A stretch of 64,000 bases of DNA from the NCBI GenBank assembly GCA_029570205.1, contig JAKQSI010000109.1, positions 12,743 to 76,742 on the forward strand, read 5' to 3'. The notes under the pieces were generated by a model that was not told the origin of the DNA, made no database searches, and was given only the letters and a program-made list of their open reading frames with translations. The DNA comes from Candidatus Omnitrophota bacterium (GTDB lineage: Bacteria; Hinthialibacterota; Hinthialibacteria; Hinthialibacterales; JAKPRU01). The stretch's first letter is position 1; each line of letters starts with the position of its first letter. This document shows, piece by piece, positions 18,304 to 27,421 of the stretch. A program made the position numbers and the translations under genes.

Positions 18304-20880
18304 ATGTCTTTCTTTCTTCGGAGTATATGCAGCCTCTTGATTCCATATCTGCTTGTTGCAATCCCTCATCTCGCCGCCTGCGCCGCCTCGTCCGAGGAAT
18401 ATGCGCATCCCGCCGGCTATATTTCCGTAAAGACCGTTCTGGAGATGCGGCAGAAGTATGAACAATACGACTGGGCGAAAGCACTCATTGCGGCCAAACA
18501 GGAACGATACAAGAAATGGGTGGACCAGGATATCGACAAGATTCTGCGCGTCATTCCGAAGAAGCGTGTGGGTGTCTATCATTTATTTACGTGCCCCGAC
18601 AGCAAATCCACATTGACCTTTTCCCCATTCGAGGACGACAATTTTGTCAGCGCCAAAACCGGCAAAGTATTTCGCGCCGATGAGTTCTCGCCTGTGTATC
18701 CAAAAGACAGTCCTCTTGCCGGGACCTATTATGACGGTTGGGGATGCTACTTCGTGATCTACCTCGCCGATGCCTGTTGGCAATCGGGGATTCTGTACCA
18801 GGTGCTTCAGGAGCCAGGATACGCGGAATGGGTTTCCCGTGTGCTTCTTTATTACGCCGATGAGGTCGCACCGCGCCTCCAATATGACGAAGGATATGGC
18901 CCCCGCATTTTGATGTACGGTCGGGAGGGCGATGCGATCCACATGAACAACTTCGTGTGCGCCTACGAATTGGTTCGGGACGCCGGATTTCTTACCGAGA
19001 ATGAAAAACGCCGGATCGAGGAGAATTTTATCCGCTACATTTTTGAGAAATCCATTCTCGATAAGGAATATCACGAGGATCACAACGACATTCCCCATTA
19101 CCTTTGCGCGATCATCCATGCCGGGCTGGCGATTGGGGAACCGCGATACCTGGAGTTTGGATTTGGCTACGGGGACTATTCCCCCGAAACACGCTCCAGG
19201 CATCGCAGCCTGGCCTACATAGCCCGGCATCATTTTCACGACGACGGGGCGCATCTGGATCGCTGTTCCGGCTACCATTTGTATGCCGCGACGCCGTTTT
19301 ACCGGAATCTGTTTATCGGTCATAATCTTTCGGAAATGGATCCTGCACAATTCCCCGAGAGTATCTTCGACTATTTTTCACCGGATCATCCCCTATCCGA
19401 AAGGGTAAAAGGGGTGGCACGGTGGGCGTCTGCGATGTGTACCTATGACGGCATCCTCCCGACCGTCGGCGACTCCATGGCCGCGACAGCCAGTTGTATG
19501 CTCTACGACCCGTTCGGAGAGATCGCCTATCGGTATTGCGGATTCAAGGAACTCGGCCTGGAAGAGAAGATCATTCGTGGCGAACGCCCGGACAATGCGC
19601 TAATCGTCGGTGTCCCTCAGATTCAGACCCGTGGCATTCGGACACATTCCGCGAATCTCTCGTCCGGCTATGCGGTTCTGAAACAGAATAATATGTATAT
19701 TGCTCTCAACGCCCTGCAACCCGGAGGAGGTCATCAGCACGCGGATCGGCTGAATCTCCTCATGTATCTGAATGATCGCTTAATGAGCATGGAAAAGGCT
19801 ACACCTTACAACGATCTGAGCCTCCGAGACCAGGCCACGTACAGCTGGGCACATAACACGGTTGTAGTGGATTCAACGACGCAGCCCCAGGGCGAGTCGC
19901 TCAAGCCGGAGCAGGTCCCCCAGATTACTCAATTTCTGGATCACCCGCAGATCGGCGTGATTCGTGCGGAAGGCGATCATCTGTATCCATCCACCACAAT
20001 GTATCAGCGGACCGTTTTTCGGATCGACAATTTAATTGTGGATGTGTTCGGGGTCGAAGGCGGGAAGACACATGATTACATTTACCACAATTACGGCGAG
20101 CAATGCCAGGTGGATATTCCCCTGACGGAAGGGGGACCGTTCGATATATCGGACTACCTGGTCGGAGGAAACCCAACCTGCCATTGTGCAACTACAAAAG
20201 ACATCTGCCGCGCAGTGTGGACATTCCCGGCAATACCCGATTCCGTGTACCCAATGCGGAAATTGCCCGCCGCAATGCACCTGACGCTGCTCCCGGATTC
20301 CGACAGAGAGACCACCGTATTCCATTTACTGACACAATATCCCGAGCAGGAAAGGCCATTAACCAACACTTTCATGGCGCGACGCGCAGGGCCGAGAAAC
20401 ACGTTCGTTTCCGTTTTTGAATCGACTGTTGCGGATCATTCTTCTTCCGTTCTCCAGGCAGAATCCTCCAGCATCACCTATTCCGCAGTAAAGGTACAGA
20501 TTTCAACCACGGACAAAGAAATCGCTATCGTGAACGTTTCGGGCAAGAATCCGATCAATCAGAAAGGATTCGAAACGGATGCCGCTTACGCTGTGGTCGT
20601 CCGTTCGAAGCGGAACGCCGAGACGAATCTTATCGCACTGGGCGCGGGAACTTATTTCCGCATGGACGAAATCGCTGTTATTTTGGCAGACAATGCGCAC
20701 CCCACGACCGCTGTATTCTCCGGAATCGGCGAGCAGGCGGATATACGATTCTCCGAGCCGGTGGAGTATATTACCCGCGCCGGGGGAAATGAATACCTGC
20801 AACCACGAACTGTAGAGGGTCTCGTACATTTTGCGAAAGATCAGTCACGTCATTTTCAGCAAAACACTGTCGCGAATTAG
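18304..20880 (+). CDS. Heparinase II/III family protein (polysaccharide lyase-like)
   Basis: An 858-residue exported protein with an N-terminal alpha/alpha-toroid (about residues 120-400) and a heparinase II/III beta-sandwich domain (about 440-640) marked by 'GGGHQHADRLNLLMYLN' and 'SWAHNTVVVDSTTQ'. These enzymes cleave uronic-acid polysaccharides by beta-elimination; candidate catalytic residues are the His of GGGHQHAD and tyrosines in the toroid. The signal ends in LAAC, which may be a lipobox, so it could be anchored to a membrane. The ATG at 18304 has AAAGGA upstream and starts the signal; a TTG at 18253 overlapping the permease gene is less likely. It fits the polysaccharide-degrading lifestyle seen elsewhere in the window. 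Confidence 0.83.
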   Translation: MSFFLRSICSLLIPYLLVAIPHLAACAASSEEYAHPAGYISVKTVLEMRQKYEQYDWAKALIAAKQERYKKWVDQDIDKILRVIPKKRVGVYHLFTCPDSKSTLTFSPFEDDNFVSAKTGKVFRADEFSPVYPKDSPLAGTYYDGWGCYFVIYLADACWQSGILYQVLQEPGYAEWVSRVLLYYADEVAPRLQYDEGYGPRILMYGREGDAIHMNNFVCAYELVRDAGFLTENEKRRIEENFIRYIFEKSILDKEYHEDHNDIPHYLCAIIHAGLAIGEPRYLEFGFGYGDYSPETRSRHRSLAYIARHHFHDDGAHLDRCSGYHLYAATPFYRNLFIGHNLSEMDPAQFPESIFDYFSPDHPLSERVKGVARWASAMCTYDGILPTVGDSMAATASCMLYDPFGEIAYRYCGFKELGLEEKIIRGERPDNALIVGVPQIQTRGIRTHSANLSSGYAVLKQNNMYIALNALQPGGGHQHADRLNLLMYLNDRLMSMEKATPYNDLSLRDQATYSWAHNTVVVDSTTQPQGESLKPEQVPQITQFLDHPQIGVIRAEGDHLYPSTTMYQRTVFRIDNLIVDVFGVEGGKTHDYIYHNYGEQCQVDIPLTEGGPFDISDYLVGGNPTCHCATTKDICRAVWTFPAIPDSVYPMRKLPAAMHLTLLPDSDRETTVFHLLTQYPEQERPLTNTFMARRAGPRNTFVSVFESTVADHSSSVLQAESSSITYSAVKVQISTTDKEIAIVNVSGKNPINQKGFETDAAYAVVVRSKRNAETNLIALGAGTYFRMDEIAVILADNAHPTTAVFSGIGEQADIRFSEPVEYITRAGGNEYLQPRTVEGLVHFAKDQSRHFQQNTVAN

Positions 20881-21317
20881 CGAAGCAAAGACCGTAAATT
20901 GCCCCTGCGGTGTATCAGGAAATCATTGTCGGCACTCCAGAACGGCTATATGGATGTGAGGTAGATATTCTTTTCTGTCTTGCTGCAAAAGCATGTTCGC
21001 AAAAGATCAGGAGGAGAAACATCACTGCGACAGGTATGGGAAGGCTCCTTGCATTAACCGAGGTGGAATCGAGATAATACTTGATTGACAATAACAGACC
21101 GGAACGGGGAAAGTCCAGGTGTCGCGTACGGGGTTTTATGTCCGACGCTGTATATATAAAAGTACCCTATTGGATTACCTGTATGTATACAGATCGGTAT
21201 TCGGCTAGATTTTGCATCTTACACTGTTGACAGACATTGTTGACCGTCCCGGAAAGATGATACGATACGGTCTTCTATTATTCGCCAATTTCAGATGGGT
21301 CAATTGGAGGAGACGGC
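20881..21317. other. Intergenic region
   Basis: No gene was recognised. Two -35-like hexamers (TTGACA at 21227-21232 and TTGACC at 21240-21245) precede a TACGAT at 21261-21266, which might form a weak promoter for the next gene. Composition is AT-richer than the flanking genes. Confidence 0.35.
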
Positions 21318-22244
21318 ATGAGAATCGGTGTTGTGGAATTGGACACATCGCACCCGCAGAATTGGATTCCGATCGAGCGCAAGTTGGGCCATGAGGTAAT
21401 CGGGGTCTGGGATGAGGGCGCAATACGTCCCAGGGGATTTGTCGAAGAGTTCGCGCGGGACCTTGGGGTACCGAGAGTGTTCCGGTCCCTGGAAGAGATG
21501 ATCCCGGAGATCGACTGCGCGATTTTACACAGCTGTAATTGGGATATTCATGTCGAGCGTTCGCGTCCGTTTGTACACGCGGGGATCCCCGTACTGATCG
21601 ACAAACCGATTGCAGGCAAGGTGAGAGACCTTGAACAGTTACGGGAATGGGTGCGCAACAGCGCGAGGATTTGCGGCGGCTCCTCGCTGCGATTCTGCCG
21701 GGAAAGTTGCGACTGGTGGGCACGGCCGGTCGAGGAGCGAGGGACACCGATGACCGCGATCTGCGGTTGCGGGACGGATGAATTCAACTACGGCATTCAT
21801 GCGTACGCGCTGCTGAGCAGCGTGATGGGACCCGGCATTCAGAGTGTGCAGCACCTGTGCGGAGAAGAGCAGCGGCGAATCGCGGTAACTTGGGGTGACG
21901 GGCGCATGGGGATTCTGGTGATCGGTACAAATGGGGTCTGCCTGCCGTTCCACGGCACCATCGTTACAGAAAAAAGCGTGACTCAATACCAGGTCGATTC
22001 ATCCAGGATTTATGAGTCGCTTCTTCGCGCAGTCTTGCCGTACCTGGCGGGCGAAACGGATACGCCGCCGGTTCCATTTGATGCCTTGATTGAGCCGGAG
22101 CTCTGCGCAATCGCGGCGTTGCGATCCAGGAAACAGGGTGGGCGCGTCGTGCTGCTCTCGGAGTTGCCGGATGATGACGAGGGTTATGACGGAGCAGCGT
22201 TTGCGGCAGAATACCGCACAATCCGCAATCCAAAGGGGGAATAA
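21318..22244 (+). CDS. Gfo/Idh/MocA-like oxidoreductase
   Basis: A 308-residue predicted NAD(P)-binding protein. The Rossmann start 'MRIGVVELDTSHPQNW' is divergent in the glycine-rich loop, but 'AILHSCNWDIHVERSRPF' followed by 'IPVLIDKPIAGKV' (the EKP-like motif as DKP) places it in the family. The C-terminal half carries a shortened sheet domain with 'CGTDEFNYGIHAYALL'. Substrates of this family are sugars, inositols or related alcohols. GGAGG lies about 10 bases before the start. The gene appears monocistronic. The altered glycine motif means NAD binding should not be taken for granted; the protein could be a sugar-binding relative. Confidence 0.75.
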   Translation: MRIGVVELDTSHPQNWIPIERKLGHEVIGVWDEGAIRPRGFVEEFARDLGVPRVFRSLEEMIPEIDCAILHSCNWDIHVERSRPFVHAGIPVLIDKPIAGKVRDLEQLREWVRNSARICGGSSLRFCRESCDWWARPVEERGTPMTAICGCGTDEFNYGIHAYALLSSVMGPGIQSVQHLCGEEQRRIAVTWGDGRMGILVIGTNGVCLPFHGTIVTEKSVTQYQVDSSRIYESLLRAVLPYLAGETDTPPVPFDALIEPELCAIAALRSRKQGGRVVLLSELPDDDEGYDGAAFAAEYRTIRNPKGE

Positions 22245-22359
22245 TCCTTTCCTGTACCCGGCTCACCGCTCCTGTCCCCCCGTTCCAACATTCCATCAGA
22301 CAACATCCTATGAGAAATTAGTGTAGAAACGAAATCAGAGCAAAGCAGGACACCTTGCT

Positions 22360-23634
22360 CTACTCCAACAAAGACAGCTGTGACTTCGGTGCGTATCTCA
22401 CAGGTGTTCCGTGCTTTTCCAATACACCTTCCTTAACTAATCGTTGCAGCCACTTCCTTGCCTGCTTTTCCGATACACCCAAGTTCGCCGCCACCTCGCT
22501 AGCCGTTCTTGCGGAGGGTAGATTTCTGAGCATTTCTCGTGCCTTTGCAAACTCCTCGTCTACAGGTTTCTTGGACGATTCGGGGCAAGGTTTTTCGGCG
22601 GGCAATACCGGCGCGACTTCGGGAGCCTTTGCCGGTTCCTCAGAAAGCAGGGAAAAGAGATTGTCCTGTTCGGATGTAGTTTTTTTCGGACTCACCCGAC
22701 TCGTTAGCAGTTTCCGCAAAGCCTCCGGGGTACCGGGATTCGGCCAAGCCGATGCGCCTTTCCGTTGAAGCGCCTCCATTTCCTTACCGGATTCCCCATC
22801 GGCACGAACATAAACCGGCACAAACCGGAGCCTTTCCAGCTGCTCGACCGCACCGGCCCATGTACCGCCCTTCTCGTAATCCGAACTGACGACCAGCGCT
22901 GCGTCCGCCAGCGCGTAAATTAGTTTATTCCGATACATAGCATACCCCACATTAAACACGGCTAAAGGATCAAATGGTGAGATCAGGACCAGCCGATTCT
23001 CCATCCGAAAGTCGCGGTTTTCGCGATTCAACACAGCCCGCTCCAGGCTGTCTGCCATGACCCCCACAACCTGCCCGCCGGCTTCCAGCGCGCCGCGCAT
23101 GGCGGCCCGGTCAATCCCGCGCGCACCACCGGAGATCAGCGCACAACCGGCCTCCGCAGTTAGCCGTCCGATCCGCTCGGTGTACTCGACCGGCGCATCC
23201 CCCACATTCCGCGAACCGACAACTGCTAATCCGCCCGTATCCAGTATCGAGGCGTCTCCGCACCCATACAGAATCGGCGGCGCATTTTCCTCCATGCGCA
23301 CCCTCAAACGATTCGGGTACTCGTCATCCATGTAACTGACTACCCAGATTCCCCGTGTCTGCCGGCGCTCAACCGCCTGACTCAGTAACAATCCCCGATC
23401 CAACAGGCGCTTCATGCGGTCGATATCAACCACAGTTCGGCATTCCTCCGGCAAAATCTCCAAATCGGAAGTCAGCAGGTCCGCCGGTTCCAGTTCGTAA
23501 TCACGGAGTATTCGAGCCAACTTCTTGAATTCGCCCGGTGTGAGTAAATCGCCGGACGGTTCACCGTGCCCCAGGATCAGCGGCGCAGTCAGCAACAGAA
23601 TGGCCTGCGTATTGGGGGAGATCTCTGCGATCAT
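22360..23634 (-). CDS. DprA/Smf-family protein with C-terminal winged helix
   Basis: A 424-residue Rossmann-like DprA-family protein. The nucleotide/DNA-binding signatures are '[13 protein letters not shown]' and '[19 protein letters not shown]', with a late '[15 protein letters not shown]' block, and a C-terminal HTH (about residues 365-415, '[21 protein letters not shown]'). Chromosomal DprA loads RecA on incoming DNA, but this copy is divergent and overlaps the stop of the RecQ-phosphoribosyltransferase gene by four bases (ATGA), so it is the partner of that protein. DprA-like plus phosphoribosyltransferase is the pairing of the ShosTA toxin-antitoxin defence system, in which the DprA-like protein is the antitoxin. 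A competence role cannot be excluded. Confidence 0.8.
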   Translation of the reverse strand: MIAEISPNTQAILLLTAPLILGHGEPSGDLLTPGEFKKLARILRDYELEPADLLTSDLEILPEECRTVVDIDRMKRLLDRGLLLSQAVERRQTRGIWVVSYMDDEYPNRLRVRMEENAPPILYGCGDASILDTGGLAVVGSRNVGDAPVEYTERIGRLTAEAGCALISGGARGIDRAAMRGALEAGGQVVGVMADSLERAVLNRENRDFRMENRLVLISPFDPLAVFNVGYAMYRNKLIYALADAALVVSSDYEKGGTWAGAVEQLERLRFVPVYVRADGESGKEMEALQRKGASAWPNPGTPEALRKLLTSRVSPKKTTSEQDNLFSLLSEEPAKAPEVAPVLPAEKPCPESSKKPVDEEFAKAREMLRNLPSARTASEVAANLGVSEKQARKWLQRLVKEGVLEKHGTPVRYAPKSQLSLLE

Positions 23635-25703
23635 GTTTTCTGTCCGATCAATGAAAGCGCCAATGGAAACACCTCACCGCTGCCGTGTGTGCGCAACAAC
23701 CACGCCGCAATAGTCATAGTCCAGCGCGAGTCGACAATGTCATCTACCAGCAGAACAGGCCCTCTGGGCAGCCGCAGGGCACGGACCTCCAAAGACCCGT
23801 CGATATTACGTGCCTGTTGGGAACTGTTAGCCATTAATTTTTGCTTCGGTCTGTCGTCAGTTTTCTCAAACACCGCATAAAACGGCATTTTCAGAGCCGC
23901 TGCCAGCCGTTCGGCAAAATCGCGAACCGGTTCTGCATCTCGGGATGGAATACAGGTTATCCATACCGGCATAGGCTCCGGATTCCACTCATGCACCAGG
24001 TCCACACAGGCTGATACCAGTTTATCGGAGAAACAGCCGTCGCGGTACTTACCCTCACGGACCATCCTTCCCCACCCGGCATCTCCCCAGATACAGAGCG
24101 CCTTGCCGGGCTGCGCCTGAACGCCTGGAACGATATTCCCCTCCAGTTGGTACTTCGGCAAACCACCGATGGGCCATTCCTTCCGCGGCTTGATCAGGAG
24201 AGCACTTCGCCGAAGAAACGAGATCGCCTCCTGTACCAATGCCGGGTCAACCCATGTCGGCAGCGGCGATAAAACCGGCGGGCGAACTGTAGCCGGGTCC
24301 CCATCCAGCGCCCGAATAAGAAACTCCATGTGCCCCGATTTCAGATTCACATAATCCTGCATCTGTTGCTGTTCCACGCGACGAAGGCGGGTCAGTCGCT
24401 CCGCGCGCTGCCAGAATGTTTCGGGCAGAGTTGCCGCGGTCAGTTGCCATGTTGTACCCTGTTTCGCAATCGGCGCGGGCGACTCCAATGAAAGAAGCTG
24501 GATCGCTTTCTCGATGCGGCCCCGGCTGATATTAACCTTTACCATCAGTTCGGGAATCGAAAGGCCGTTGGGGGAGGCCTCCAGCGCCCCCAGTATCGAT
24601 TGAACCTCTACCCGCGTCGGGAAAGCCGTCGTAATAAAGTAGTCGTTAATTTCCGCCTCTTCCTCACCGCTGAGAAGAACACCGTAAGCCGCATGAATCG
24701 CTCTGCCCGCCCGCCCTACCTGCTGATAATAGGCGACCACCGAGCCGGGAGCCTGATAATGGATTACAAAAGCCAGGTCGGGTTTGTCGAATCCCATCCC
24801 CAGCGCCGTTGTCGCCACCAGCGCTTTTACGCGATTCTCCAAGAGCGCACGCTCCAGCCGAGGTCGATCCGCTCCTGTCTCGCCCGTATAAGAGGCCACA
24901 TTGACGCCGCGCGACTTCAGCCAGTCCGCTACCTGTACCGCGTCGCGAACAGTTAGAGTATAAATGATCCCGTGACCCGGCAGCGCGGGTACATGTTCCG
25001 CCAGCCAGGCCATACGTTCCTCTTCCTTCGGCAGGCGAACAGTCTGAAGTGTAATGGACGGACGGTTCAGGTCGCCGCAGGATACATGAAGCTGGGGTCC
25101 CAGCACGGCGCGCAAATCATCCATGACCCGGTTGTTTGCGGTAGCCGTTGTCGCCAGAAGACGCAGATTCGCGGGGAGGGTGCGAACGATGCGCTCCAAT
25201 AGTCGATAGTGAGGGCGGAAATCATGTCCCCAGTCTGAAATGCAGTGGGCCTCGTCAATCACAAGTAAAGAGATTCGCGCGGCGAGTCTTGCCAGTACCT
25301 TTGTGCGGAAATGTTCGTTCGCCAGCCGTTCCGGAGAGATCAGCAGGAAATCAATCTTGTTCTTTCGGATCTCGGTTTCAACATACTCCCATTCCTCCTG
25401 GTTGTCGGAGTTGATCGTAACTGCGCGGACTCCCATTCGTTCCGCCGCGGCGATCTGGTTACGCATTAGCGCCAGTAATGGAGAAATGAGCAGCGCCGGT
25501 CCCGCGCCCGCTTCACGCAACATCTTGGCGGCAATGAAATAGACGTAACTCTTCCCCCAGCCGGTTTTCTGTACCAGCAGTAACCGCCCGCGACCCTCCA
25601 CAATATGTCGAATCGCTTCCTCCTGCCCTTCGCGAAACAGACCGTCCGCGCGTCCGAGTCCAAGTCGGAGAAGTTCAGAGGCTCTGGGGTGGTTGAAGGT
25701 CAT
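23631..25703 (-). CDS. RecQ-like DNA helicase fused to a phosphoribosyltransferase domain
   Basis: A 690-residue fusion. Residues about 1-340 are a RecQ-type SF2 helicase: Walker A 'QKTGWGKS', '[19 protein letters not shown]', 'LLATTATAN', and motif VI '[10 protein letters not shown]'. A winged-helix-like segment follows, but the RecQ zinc cysteines are missing. Residues about 520-690 are a ComF/type-I phosphoribosyltransferase with the PRPP loop '[13 protein letters not shown]' (650-662). The expected activities are ATP-driven DNA unwinding and binding or use of PRPP. The ATG lies three bases after the HicA stop, and the stop overlaps the DprA start, so hicB, hicA, this gene and the DprA gene look like one operon. 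A phage-defence function is inferred from the ShosTA analogy. Confidence 0.85.
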   Translation of the reverse strand: MTFNHPRASELLRLGLGRADGLFREGQEEAIRHIVEGRGRLLLVQKTGWGKSYVYFIAAKMLREAGAGPALLISPLLALMRNQIAAAERMGVRAVTINSDNQEEWEYVETEIRKNKIDFLLISPERLANEHFRTKVLARLAARISLLVIDEAHCISDWGHDFRPHYRLLERIVRTLPANLRLLATTATANNRVMDDLRAVLGPQLHVSCGDLNRPSITLQTVRLPKEEERMAWLAEHVPALPGHGIIYTLTVRDAVQVADWLKSRGVNVASYTGETGADRPRLERALLENRVKALVATTALGMGFDKPDLAFVIHYQAPGSVVAYYQQVGRAGRAIHAAYGVLLSGEEEAEINDYFITTAFPTRVEVQSILGALEASPNGLSIPELMVKVNISRGRIEKAIQLLSLESPAPIAKQGTTWQLTAATLPETFWQRAERLTRLRRVEQQQMQDYVNLKSGHMEFLIRALDGDPATVRPPVLSPLPTWVDPALVQEAISFLRRSALLIKPRKEWPIGGLPKYQLEGNIVPGVQAQPGKALCIWGDAGWGRMVREGKYRDGCFSDKLVSACVDLVHEWNPEPMPVWITCIPSRDAEPVRDFAERLAAALKMPFYAVFEKTDDRPKQKLMANSSQQARNIDGSLEVRALRLPRGPVLLVDDIVDSRWTMTIAAWLLRTHGSGEVFPLALSLIGQKT

Positions 25704-25706
25704 GGA

Positions 25707-25940
25707 TCAATCGTGATCATCCCATTCGTCAACGGAAACGCAGCAACCAATGATCGATTCCACCTCACGGATCATCATCTTCAATTGCGGAACCGAATAT
25801 TCTGAATTGGATGGAATACTCAAGCGATGTCCCTCAAAAATCATGAACTAATGGCGTGTGCGCGAGCACGGACCTTCGAATCCTAATTGACGTAACCTCT
25901 TGATAAATACGCTTCTCTTACATGCTTGCCATGGATGCAT
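25707..25940 (-). pseudogene. hicA: HicA-family toxin with an in-frame amber codon
   Basis: Read on the minus strand from an ATG at 25940, this frame gives a 77-codon HicA (YcfA-like) protein: 'KRSVFIKRLRQLGFEGP', then 'FMIFEGHRLSIPS', 'YSVPQLKMMIREVE' and 'VSVDEW'. The family has 'H-Q-F-M' at the middle; here the codon for Gln is TAG (25848-25850), one transition from CAG. The motif order before and after the stop is intact, so the loss is a single nonsense change. The start overlaps hicB by 23 bases and the stop lies three bases before the RecQ gene. HicA toxins are mRNA interferases blocked by HicB. An assembly error or genuine toxin inactivation are both possible. Confidence 0.72.
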
Positions 25941-26187
25941 CGGCAGGTTCCTTGTTCAAATCATATCCCTCTATAACAGGAAGATGATGACCGAATTTGA
26001 GACCGACAAGAATCCAGTCTTCCAGCGTGGATTGCAGTTCGTGTTCGCATTCGCGTAATGTGTCTCCAAAAGCGATCACACCTTTGCATTGCGGAATCCG
26101 ACCGGAAAACGTACCGTCCTCCAACTTGTCATATTCCGCCAGGGACAGTACGGTTTCGATATAACCCGTGAGGATGGATTTCAGCAT
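25918..26187 (-). CDS. hicB: HicB-family antitoxin
   Basis: An 89-residue protein with the partial RNase-H-like HicB fold: 'DGTFSGRIPQCKGVIAFGDTLRECEHELQSTLEDWILVGLK'. HicB proteins bind and neutralise HicA and often repress their own promoter; this one lacks a separate DNA-binding domain. AAAGGA lies nine bases before the ATG. The 3' end overlaps the start of the amber-containing hicA, so it precedes its toxin, the reverse of the commonest hicAB order. It heads the tight cluster ending in the DprA-like gene, 79 bases downstream of the HsdR-N-like gene. Confidence 0.83.
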   Translation of the reverse strand: MLKSILTGYIETVLSLAEYDKLEDGTFSGRIPQCKGVIAFGDTLRECEHELQSTLEDWILVGLKFGHHLPVIEGYDLNKEPADASMASM

Positions 26188-26266
26188 TGGCTATTCCTTT
26201 CTTTGAGCATATTAGCGGCACAGGCGGATCGGTGCGGAACGACAAGGGTTTGGGCAAGTTCTTTGA

Positions 26267-26767
26267 CTAGCTCCGCAAGATCCCTCTTATGGACGGACCT
26301 GACAAATAGATCATTTTCCAATGTTCACGTTTGAGAGACCAATCGAATATTCTCCTCTGTTCAATGGGGCCTTGTTTCGAATTATTAAATAACCTCCAAT
26401 CCTCGCCGTTCGTCAGAACCTCCCAACGGATATTGGGATGACTGTAATTGCAGTAATCGCATACTTGACGCGCATCGGAGTCAGTCAATATGATCCCAGC
26501 TGCTTTGATTTCCAATGCAATATAAGGAACCTTGGCAGCGTAAAGAACATAATCTGCTCGCCCTTTCCCTCCAGCCTGTCCTGCGCTTTCTATATTCATT
26601 TCTGCTTCAATTCTGTTTTCCGCCTCCACATCCCATGGATCATAACCAATTGCGGCCAAAATCGGTTCACTCAGCAATCTCCTTGTTTCGACCTCTTTGG
26701 ATGACTGCGTCTTCTGCAAATGTTCGAGGTTTCTTTCTGCAATTGCAAACCATGGGCGATCGTTCAT
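26267..26767 (-). CDS. Stand-alone HsdR N-terminal-like nuclease domain protein
   Basis: A 166-residue protein resembling the N-terminal PD-(D/E)xK nuclease region of type I restriction subunits (HSDR_N). E27 in 'SKEVETRRLLSEPILAAIGY', D72 in 'KGRADYVL' and E86/K88 in 'IALEIKAAG' match the nuclease core, followed by 'QVCDYCNYSHPNIRWEVLTNGEDWRLF'. No helicase domain follows. Such single-domain proteins are common in genomes with defence islands; function is usually unproven. The ATG at 26767 has AGGAAG eight bases upstream and is preferred to an alternative at 26845. It lies on the same strand upstream of hicB and is visibly AT-richer than the housekeeping genes. Confidence 0.78.
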   Translation of the reverse strand: MNDRPWFAIAERNLEHLQKTQSSKEVETRRLLSEPILAAIGYDPWDVEAENRIEAEMNIESAGQAGGKGRADYVLYAAKVPYIALEIKAAGIILTDSDARQVCDYCNYSHPNIRWEVLTNGEDWRLFNNSKQGPIEQRRIFDWSLKREHWKMIYLSGPSIRGILRS

Positions 26768-27000
26768 AATGGATCTTCCTCGCAATAGTTGTCTGTCTAC
26801 CCATGAATTCTCTTGTTCTCCACAAGAACCGAATCGGGCTGTCACGGTCCATTCCGCAGCGATATACCGGCTTACGACGCATCTGCCCGGATCTTTCCCC
26901 TATTGGCCTTCCGGTCGACCACATCTGTCAGCGAAACTCGGTCATGTCCGTTTTCGACGGAAAGACATTTCCCGGAAACGCCAATATAGTACCCTTCCCA

Positions 27001-27402
27001 TCAGCCAAGCGTCAACCCCTCAAGTTGACCGTCCGGCGGTTTTCGCATGCAAGATGTTCGCGCGGCGGGTTGTGGGCTCGCGCGTCTCGTTGTTTGCTGC
27101 GGTTCCAGTCTGATTTTCAGCGTGCAGCCCACGGCCTCGGCGTACTTCTTGAGTGACGCCAATGAGGGCGCATGTCTGTTGGCCCCTTCAAGCCGTGAGA
27201 CAGCGCTCTTCGTTGTTCCCATGCGATGCGCAACGGCTTCCTGCGTGAGTCCTGCACGGCTGCGAGCCGACAACATTTCCCGCGCAAGGGCATATTCATC
27301 TTCGAGGGCATTGTATGCCTCTTGAAATCCTTTACGCTTCGACGCCTTTTCAAGAAAGGCTTTGTGATCGTGCGGAACAGGGTCGTATTGAATTCGTGGC
27401 AT
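27001..27402 (-). CDS. XRE-family helix-turn-helix protein (HigA-like)
   Basis: A 133-residue protein with a short N-terminal helix region (about residues 1-40) and an XRE-type HTH ('RAGLTQEAVAHRMGTTKSAVSRLEG', split here across two helices; about residues 50-95), ending in a low-complexity tail. HTH proteins of this shape are often antitoxins of HigBA-type modules, but no RelE/HigB toxin is found on either side, so it may be an orphan regulator. AAGGAGA lies eight bases before the ATG. It follows the methyltransferase gene by 19 bases, so it may be expressed from the gpsA transcript. Confidence 0.75.
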   Translation of the reverse strand: MPRIQYDPVPHDHKAFLEKASKRKGFQEAYNALEDEYALAREMLSARSRAGLTQEAVAHRMGTTKSAVSRLEGANRHAPSLASLKKYAEAVGCTLKIRLEPQQTTRRASPQPAARTSCMRKPPDGQLEGLTLG

Positions 27403-27421
27403 CTGTTCTCTCCTTCATCCT

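Noticed and set aside
22360-23634. Ordinary competence DprA
   Set aside because: The protein is divergent in its second half, has a long C-terminal linker and winged helix, and is coupled to a RecQ-PRTase gene, not to topA or competence genes. Competence remains a minor alternative.
27001-27402. Complete HigBA toxin-antitoxin pair
   Set aside because: Only the HTH protein is present; no RelE-like toxin is found on either strand within 500 bases.
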